Assembly (NCBI GenBank): GCA_039811865.1
Contig: JBDHZK010000091.1
Span: forward strand, 1 to 10,959
Length of the DNA: 10,959 nt
Direction: 5' to 3'
Source: JBDHZK01 sp039811865
GTDB lineage: Bacteria > Actinomycetota > Actinomycetes > Propionibacteriales > Propionibacteriaceae
In this document: piece by piece, positions 6,941 to 10,959 of the stretch
How the letters are laid out: every line of letters starts with the position of its first letter
Position numbering within the stretch: position 1 is the stretch's first letter
Position numbers and translations under genes: made by a program
Notes under the pieces: model-generated
The model's input: only the letters and a program-made list of their open reading frames with translations
Told to the model about the DNA's origin: nothing
The model's database searches: none

Positions 6941-8113
6941 ATGCCTGCTGCGGTGCTGCTGACCGGGATCGGTGAGCTGGTCACCAACGATCCAGCCAAC
7001 TGGCCCTACCCGCTCGGCGTGATCCAGGACGCCGCGCTCGTCGTCTGCGGGGAACGAATCGCCTGGATCGGACCCGCCGGGGAGGCACCGGCCGCCGACG
7101 AGCGCATCGACCTGGGCGGGCGCGCCGTCCTGCCCGGCTTCGTGGACTCCCACAGCCACCTGGTCTTCGCCGGCGAACGCGCCGCCGAGTTCGAGGCCCG
7201 GATGACCGGTCGTCCCTACTCCGCCGGCGGCATCAGGACGACGGTGGCGGCCACTCGCGCTGCCGACGACGCCACGCTGCGCGCCAACGTCGCACGGCTC
7301 GTGGCCGAGATGCGGCGACAGGGTACGACAACGGTCGAGATCAAGTCCGGCTACGGGCTGAGCGTGGCCGATGAGGCGCGCAGCCTGGCGATCGCGCGGG
7401 AGTTCACCACCGAGACCACGTTCCTGGGAGCGCATGTCGTGCCCGAAGGGGACGCCGACACCTACGTAGAACTGGTGACCGGGCCGATGCTGGCCGCAGC
7501 GGCACCTCATGCGCGCTGGATCGATGTCTTCTGCGAGGAGGGCGCGTTCAGCGTCGACCAGGCACGCACGATTCTCGCGGCCGGAGCCGCCGCGGGGCTC
7601 GACGGACGCCTGCACGCCAACCAGTTGACTTACGGCGGCGGCGTCCAACTGGCCTGCGAGCTAGGTTTGGCGGCCGTCGATCACTGCACCTATCTGAGCC
7701 CGGACGACGTGTCCGCGCTCGCCGATTCCGGAACGGTCGCCACCTTGCTCCCCGGCGTGGAGTTCTCGACCCGCCACCCCTACCCGGATGGGCGGGCGTT
7801 ACTGGACGCGGGCGTCCGGCTCGCGCTGGCCAGCGACTGCAACCCCGGCTCGTGCTACACCTCATCGATGCCGTTTTGCATTGCGTTGGCGGTGCGTGAG
7901 TGCGGGCTCTCTCCCGGCGAGGCCGTCCACGCCGCGACCGCTGCCGGGGCCGCGGCCCTGCGGCGAACCGACGTCGGCGCCCTCCGTGCGGGGATGCGCG
8001 CCGACCTGGTCGTCCTGGACGCGCCCAGCCACGTCCATCTGGCGTATCGGCCGGGCGTCCCGCTGGTCGCGCAGACCTGGATCGGGGGGCGGCCGTGCCG
8101 AACTCGCCACTAG
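6941..8113 (+). CDS. hutI: Imidazolonepropionase
   Basis: The enzyme hydrolyses 4-imidazolone-5-propionate to N-formimidoyl-L-glutamate, linking HutU to HutF. From ATG 6941 it has 390 residues, slightly shorter than the roughly 400 to 420 of Pseudomonas and Bacillus enzymes. Amidohydrolase metal sites are H71 and H73 in DSHSHLVFAG, H165 in FLGAHVVP, H248 in VDHCTYL and D299 in ASDCNPGSC. HutI-specific signs are EIKSGYGL (133-140), CEEGAFS (198-204) and LHANQL (224-229). ATG 6941 is chosen because GAGGGAG stands at the right distance; GTG 6935 would add two residues. It is the last hut gene, 33 nt after hutF. Its TAG stop lies inside a large hairpin that probably ends the transcript, and the next gene may start within its last codons. 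Confidence 0.96.
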   Translation: MPAAVLLTGIGELVTNDPANWPYPLGVIQDAALVVCGERIAWIGPAGEAPAADERIDLGGRAVLPGFVDSHSHLVFAGERAAEFEARMTGRPYSAGGIRTTVAATRAADDATLRANVARLVAEMRRQGTTTVEIKSGYGLSVADEARSLAIAREFTTETTFLGAHVVPEGDADTYVELVTGPMLAAAAPHARWIDVFCEEGAFSVDQARTILAAGAAAGLDGRLHANQLTYGGGVQLACELGLAAVDHCTYLSPDDVSALADSGTVATLLPGVEFSTRHPYPDGRALLDAGVRLALASDCNPGSCYTSSMPFCIALAVRECGLSPGEAVHAATAAGAAALRRTDVGALRAGMRADLVVLDAPSHVHLAYRPGVPLVAQTWIGGRPCRTRH

Positions 8114-8811
8114 GTGTTGATTTGGGCCGCTTAAGCGGGCCGAATCAACATCTAAGCGCGGCCGGCGCCACCCCGCGCCACTGTGCCGACGTCAGCCGAG
8201 CCGAGAACGAACCGCTTGCGGGCACGGCACCGTCCGAAACCGGATACCTGTTCGTCGAACACCCGGGCGCGTGGGCGGCGAAGGCGTTCGAGGCATCGCG
8301 GCTTCCCGAGCGGGTTCGGGACCGGGTCGCTGCGCTCCCAGATCTACGGGGGCAACTCCTGCGGCGGCCCGATCGGCGCCGCCCGGCGCGCCTGATGGCG
8401 TTCGCGGCCTGGTTCGGCTCCGGCCAACGCTGGGTTCGAGTGACGGAACTGGCTGGCTACGCCGAACTCGAGTCCATCGATCTGGACGCCCTCGCCGCCG
8501 GCACACCGCCAACCGGTTGGGCCGAGCTCACCAAGCCGACGTGGCTGGTGTGCACCAACGCCGCCCGCGACGTCTGTTGCGCTCGCTACGGCCGTGGAGT
8601 CTACGCAGCGCTCAACGACCGCTGGCCCGACCAAACCTGGGAGACGTCCCATCTCGGCGGCCACCGCTTCGCCGGCACGCTCGCGGCGCTCCCGTCGGGG
8701 ACGGTGCTGGGTCGGATCGATCACAGCAACGCGGTCGGTGCCTGCGAAGCCCTGCTCGCGGGCGGCCCACCCGAATCGCTGGTACGCGGTCGTCTCGGGC
8801 AGCGCCCGTGA
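8095..8811 (+). CDS. Sucrase/ferredoxin-like family protein
   Basis: The protein belongs to the Suc_Fer-like family, thioredoxin-fold ferredoxin-like proteins common in actinobacteria whose physiological role is poorly known. Signs are CADVSRAENEPLAGTAP (C30 onward, counted from GTG 8095), YLFVEHPGAW (51-60), LVCTNAARDVCCARYGR with C153, C161 and C162 as likely [2Fe-2S] ligands, WETSHLGGHRFAGT with H186 and H190, and LPSGTVLGRID (199-209). The start is uncertain. Between the palindrome and the conserved CADVSRA there is no in-frame ATG, GTG or TTG, so translation must begin at TTG 8122 or, better, at GTG 8095. GTG 8095 overlaps hutI by 19 nt and follows a G-rich run. Either way the 44-nt palindrome lies in the start of the message. 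At 238 residues it lacks the C-terminal part seen in full-length relatives; it ends at LVRGRLGQRP. No link to histidine is evident. Confidence 0.8.
   Translation: MPNSPLGVDLGRLSGPNQHLSAAGATPRHCADVSRAENEPLAGTAPSETGYLFVEHPGAWAAKAFEASRLPERVRDRVAALPDLRGQLLRRPDRRRPARLMAFAAWFGSGQRWVRVTELAGYAELESIDLDALAAGTPPTGWAELTKPTWLVCTNAARDVCCARYGRGVYAALNDRWPDQTWETSHLGGHRFAGTLAALPSGTVLGRIDHSNAVGACEALLAGGPPESLVRGRLGQRP
8111..8154. terminator. 44-nt near-perfect palindrome at the end of the hut operon
   Basis: The 22-bp arms are centred between 8132 and 8133 and pair throughout except for one G-G mismatch (8126/8139) and two G-T pairs (8114/8151, 8123/8142). The outer arms are TAGGTGTTGATT and AATCAACATCTA; the centre is GCTTAAGC, giving a four-base TTAA loop in RNA. 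The left arm starts at the hutI stop codon. There is no T-run on either strand, so if it is a terminator it is of the tail-less type often seen in high-GC Gram-positives; being symmetrical, it could act in both directions. A protein-binding site or repeat-element role is the alternative. Confidence 0.6.
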
Positions 8812-8894
8812 GGACGGGTGAGTGCCCGAGCAGAGGACGACGCCAACCGCCGCCGCCGACTTCCGCCGGCGAGCGATTCAGCGAGCGGCTGGCC

Positions 8895-9179
8895 TCAGGC
8901 GACCTTGACGATCGAACCTTGGGCGTCGACGAGGTCTGCGTCGGCGTCGTCGAACCAGTAGCCGTTCTCGCCAAGGAAGCGGAAGCGCAGCTCCGAGCCC
9001 GGGGCCACGTCGACCGACGTGCTCATGGTGCCGTTGCTGCGCTTGCGCAGCACGTTGGCGCCCGGGGTCCAATCGTTGAAGTCACCGACAACGCTGACCG
9101 TGCCGGCCGGGTGATCCGAGGGCAGAACGAACGTGATTCGCTTGGCAGTGGACTTCGGGGCACGGGACGTCTTGAGCAC
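8895..9179 (-). CDS. Stand-alone isoamylase N-terminal (CBM48-like, early-set) domain protein
   Basis: The whole 94-residue protein is one immunoglobulin-like early-set domain of the type found before the catalytic part of glycogen branching and debranching enzymes. After a basic N-terminus (MLKTSRAPKSTAKR) come the strand and turn VVGDFNDWTPG (30-40), the hallmark of the family, then SVDVAPGSELRFRFLG (55-70) and NGYWFDDADADLV (72-84). No enzyme domain is attached. Such domains bind alpha-glucans, or AMP-kinase-like partners in eukaryotes; the bacterial stand-alone forms have no settled role. The start is GTG at 9179, backed by GGAAGG seven bases upstream. It is the last of three minus-strand genes and faces the sucrase/ferredoxin-like gene tail to tail across 83 bases, in which I see no clear terminator. 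Confidence 0.82.
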   Translation of the reverse strand: MLKTSRAPKSTAKRITFVLPSDHPAGTVSVVGDFNDWTPGANVLRKRSNGTMSTSVDVAPGSELRFRFLGENGYWFDDADADLVDAQGSIVKVA

Positions 9180-9186
9180 GTTGGAA

Positions 9187-9224
9187 CCTTCCGTTAACTA
9201 GCGAATGACAACGCTGTGATTCTA
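9187..9224 (-). promoter_or_regulatory. Candidate promoter -10 and ribosome-binding site for the CBM48-like gene
   Basis: On the minus strand TAGAAT (9224-9219) is one base from TATAAT. The GGAAGG ribosome-binding site follows at 9192-9187, seven bases before the GTG start. A start of transcription near 9212 would give a leader of about 30 nt. No good -35 box is visible, so the promoter part is tentative while the ribosome-binding site is clear. Confidence 0.5.
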
Positions 9225-9265
9225 GCGCCCCACCTAGACGGGGCGCGTCCGCTGGACAGCGCCCC
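9225..9265 (-). terminator. Two mutually exclusive GC hairpins after the membrane-protein gene
   Basis: GGGGCGC at 9240-9246 can pair with GCGCCCC at 9225-9231 (8-nt loop) or with GCGCCCC at 9259-9265. The second pairing is stabilised by an inner GTCC/GGAC stem and gives 11 pairs with one bulged A and a GCT loop. The element lies 50 to 90 bases after the stop of the minus-strand membrane-protein gene and directly before the -10 box of the next gene. It lacks a T-run. A tail-less terminator for the upstream gene is the simplest reading. Confidence 0.45.
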
Positions 9266-9314
9266 TAGCCCGCCCGCGCGTCCGGGCCGAAGGCGCCCAC
9301 GACCATGCCGATCC

Positions 9315-10016
9315 TCAGCTTCTCCGGCCTCGCAGCGTGGCCTCGATCTCGGCACGCTGCAGGGAGTCCTGGGCGCGGATGTATTGGGTGTACCCCGTCG
9401 AGACGAGCAGCAAGAACGCGCCGATCGAGATCATGGAAAGTAGCAGGTCGGGGATCTGGTAGCGCTCGCCGATTCGCTCGGAGACGAGTTGAATCCCGGT
9501 AAGGAGGATGATTCCGGCCCAGCCCCAGAAGATGCCGCGGGCAGTCTCGGTGGCCTCGACGAACTCCGCGCGCGGCGCCATCCGGCTGTTGTGCGCCCAT
9601 CCCCACGCCAGGCTGGACGCGATCATGCCCGGCACCAGCGCGGCAGTGTCGATGAACCCACGCACCTCGTCCCGGCCGACGATCCCCACCAACGCGATCC
9701 CGGCCAAAGGCGAGAACAGCAGGTAGTAGGTGTGGTTGCGGCGGTCGCTCTTGCGGCGGTCCCAGCCCCGATAGCGCACGAACACGCCCGCGACCCCGAG
9801 TAGGTAGGACAGCATCGCCACCCAGTTCGAGACGACCACCTGGACGAACCCGTTGCCGCTCGAGCGCAGGACGATCGCACCCACCTGCACCAGAAGTCCG
9901 GAGGCGAACAGCGAGTACTCCAGGCGTCGACGCAGCGTCGGCTGGTCTCGAATTTCCGGGACCTCGTCGATGGCCGGGCCGACCTCGTCGCCCAGCTCCG
10001 GTGGGATCGGCGCCAT
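9315..10016 (-). CDS. Six-helix integral membrane protein of unknown function
   Basis: I do not recognise the family. The 233-residue protein starts with an acidic, proline-containing cytosolic tail (residues 1-30), followed by six hydrophobic segments at about 35-51, 59-80, 97-113, 121-141, 161-178 and 189-210. It ends with a charged tail (QDSLQRAEIEATLRGRRS). A basic loop, RYRGWDRRKSDRRNH (81-95), follows the second segment, so by the positive-inside rule the N-terminus, this loop and the C-terminus are cytosolic. No catalytic motif, transporter signature or sensor domain is seen. The ATG at 10016 gives the full N-terminal tail; the upstream AGG is a weak ribosome-binding site. It lies 48 bases after the lipoprotein gene on the same strand, so the two may be co-transcribed. 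Coding is supported by the coherent membrane topology; function is open. Confidence 0.75.
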   Translation of the reverse strand: MAPIPPELGDEVGPAIDEVPEIRDQPTLRRRLEYSLFASGLLVQVGAIVLRSSGNGFVQVVVSNWVAMLSYLLGVAGVFVRYRGWDRRKSDRRNHTYYLLFSPLAGIALVGIVGRDEVRGFIDTAALVPGMIASSLAWGWAHNSRMAPRAEFVEATETARGIFWGWAGIILLTGIQLVSERIGERYQIPDLLLSMISIGAFLLLVSTGYTQYIRAQDSLQRAEIEATLRGRRS

Positions 10017-10064
10017 GAGGTCAGCCTGGCGTCAAGATCCCACCCCGGCAAGCGGTTGAACGAT

Positions 10065-10487
10065 TCAGGCCAGACCGGCCGAGCCCGTCGCGCTGCCCGG
10101 CGGCGGGTTGTACCCGGGGTCGATGAAGCAGACGTAGATCACCTTGTACGTCTTCGCGCCGACCTGGACGGCCTCGCCGGCCGCGGCTTGCACGACGCTG
10201 GTCTTGGCCTGGTCGGTCCCAACCCGGAACAGTCCGTACCACTTCGCGTCGTTGCGGACGACCCCGTCGAGGTGGATGTAACCCCCGTCTACCTGGCGCA
10301 TGGGCGTGGCGTTGGCCAGCAACTCCAGCGTCGCCTCGCCGGTGACCCGATCGCACTCCTGTCGTGGCGTCGTCGGGGCGGCGGTCGGCCCGGTGGGCGA
10401 GGTCGGGGACGGCTCGGCCGGCTGCGGGGTGCAGGCCGCCATCGATCCCAGCAGGAGCGCGGCCAAGACGGTGCTACCGATTCGCAT
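10065..10487 (-). CDS. Small secreted lipoprotein of unknown function
   Basis: The 140-residue protein has a lipoprotein signal peptide: MRIG, a hydrophobic stretch STVLAALLLGSMAA, and the lipobox MAAC with C19 as the lipidated residue (M instead of L at -3 is tolerated). A Pro/Ser/Thr-rich linker (20-43) tethers a small extracytoplasmic domain (44-123). This domain contains C45 (QECDRV) and C120 (YVCFIDPGYNPPPG), which could form a disulphide, and strands such as GGYIHLDGVVRNDAKWYGLF and KTYKVIYVC. The C-terminus is Gly/Ala/Ser-rich. I do not recognise the fold. A TACGCT -10 box lies six bases before the ATG and there is no ribosome-binding site, so the transcript is probably leaderless. It is divergent from the thioesterase gene, and the membrane-protein gene follows 48 bases downstream. 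Confidence 0.8.
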   Translation of the reverse strand: MRIGSTVLAALLLGSMAACTPQPAEPSPTSPTGPTAAPTTPRQECDRVTGEATLELLANATPMRQVDGGYIHLDGVVRNDAKWYGLFRVGTDQAKTSVVQAAAGEAVQVGAKTYKVIYVCFIDPGYNPPPGSATGSAGLA

Positions 10488-10499
10488 GGGGCCAGCGTA
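10488..10499 (-). promoter_or_regulatory. Candidate leaderless promoter -10 of the lipoprotein gene
   Basis: Read on the minus strand, TACGCT (10499-10494) matches TAnnnT and is followed by exactly six bases (GGCCCC) before the ATG at 10487. No Shine-Dalgarno sequence is present. The spacing is identical to that of the HTH gene at 433. No clear -35 box is seen. Confidence 0.4.
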
Positions 10500-10576
10500 T
10501 TCGCGTGGCGGACCTCGGCCGGCGGATCGTCGTCCTGCCCTCGCCCCCGGGTGGCACTAGGTGGTTTCATCGGGAC

Positions 10577-10959
10577 ATGAGCGACTCGCGCGACGACGCC
10601 GTCCAGTACCACTATCCGCCCGATGGCGCGCAGTGCTACGGCTGCGGGCGGGACAACGATGCCGGGATGCACCTGTTGACCCGATGGGATGGCGACTCCC
10701 GGACGGATTCGCTCACCACCTACCTGCCCCGGCCGGAGCAGCGCGGTTATGCCGGCATCGTCTACGGCGGGCTGATCGCCTCCGTCATGGACTGCTCGGG
10801 GATCGGCACCGCCGCGCTCGCCGGAAACCTCGCCCAGGGGCGGGATCTGTCGGTGGTGGATTCGCTGCGCTACGTGACCGGCACGCTGGAGGTGCGCTAC
10901 CTACAGCCCGCACCCATGGACGCCGAACTGGTCTGCCGGGGGCACGTCGAGGAGGTCGG
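10577..10959 (+). CDS. PaaI-type hotdog thioesterase, C-terminus cut by the window edge
   Basis: The visible 127 codons encode a PaaI-like acyl-CoA thioesterase of the single-hotdog type. Near the N-terminus stands CYGCGRDNDAGMHL (residues 20-33), the Cys-x-x-Cys-Gly opening common in this subgroup. The central hotdog helix carries GIVYGGLIASVMDCSGIGTA (60-79). D73 (VMDC) is at the place of the catalytic acid, and YGG replaces the HGG of other PaaI proteins, a variant I recall as normal for this subgroup. Strand residues TLEVRYLQPAPMD (104-116) follow, as in the family. The substrate is probably an acyl-CoA, but nothing here shows which one. The ATG at 10577 has no ribosome-binding site at proper distance. 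The gene is transcribed divergently from the lipoprotein across 89 bases. It is incomplete at the right edge. Confidence 0.85.
   Translation, partial: MSDSRDDAVQYHYPPDGAQCYGCGRDNDAGMHLLTRWDGDSRTDSLTTYLPRPEQRGYAGIVYGGLIASVMDCSGIGTAALAGNLAQGRDLSVVDSLRYVTGTLEVRYLQPAPMDAELVCRGHVEEV

Noticed and set aside
8812..8894. Possible bidirectional terminator in the convergent gap.
   Set aside because: The CCG/CGG repeats pair only with mismatches and there is no T-run, so no hairpin stands out from the GC-rich background.
10756..10764. YGG in place of HGG in the hotdog protein as a sign of a dead enzyme.
   Set aside because: I recall YGGLIAS as the normal form of a large PaaI subgroup, and the Asp at the catalytic position is present.

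Overview
The window is a high-GC, densely packed stretch of an actinobacterial (Actinomycetota) chromosome. The pointers are strong G/C at third codon positions, GTG starts, ATGA start/stop overlaps, candidate leaderless TAnnnT promoters 6 nt before ATG, and families typical of that phylum (sucrase/ferredoxin-like protein, stand-alone isoamylase-N domain, IclR-regulated hut genes). I cannot name the genus. There is no sign of phage, IS, CRISPR, tRNA or rRNA.

Left part (1-1097): the first 40 codons of an IclR-family regulator run off the left edge on the minus strand. A 312-bp intergenic region follows, then a two-unit Cro/CI-like helix-turn-helix gene (433-972) and a 125-bp leader before hutH. 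Two palindromes of the form TCTG-N6-CAGA lie in the two intergenic regions, one between the IclR gene and the HTH gene and one before hutH. From memory, the form and several inner bases match the published binding site of the Corynebacterium IclR-type histidine regulator HutR. The IclR gene is therefore a good HutR candidate with operators on both sides.

Centre (1098-8113): a histidine-utilisation operon in the order hutH, hutU, M20 amidohydrolase, hutF, hutI. The first three genes overlap by ATGA, hutF follows after 4 nt, and hutI follows after 33 nt with its own good ribosome-binding site. The route is histidine to urocanate (HutH), imidazolonepropionate (HutU), formimidoylglutamate (HutI) and N-formylglutamate (HutF). 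No recognisable HutG deformylase is present. The M20 enzyme, which sequence similarity alone would call allantoate amidohydrolase or carbamoylase, is the natural candidate for the last step to glutamate plus formate. No histidine transporter is in the window.

A large, nearly perfect 44-nt palindrome covers the hutI stop codon and is the likely end of the operon. It also falls inside the 5' end of the next gene, a sucrase/ferredoxin-like protein (about 8095-8811).

Right part (8895-10959): three minus-strand genes (stand-alone isoamylase-N/CBM48-like domain, six-helix membrane protein of unknown function, small lipoprotein of unknown function), then a divergent PaaI-type hotdog thioesterase cut off by the right edge. 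These look like ordinary chromosomal neighbours unconnected with histidine. The points most worth a second look are the paired HutR-like operators, the M20 enzyme in the HutG position, the 44-nt palindrome, the extra linker in HutF and the duplicated HTH protein wedged between regulator and operon.
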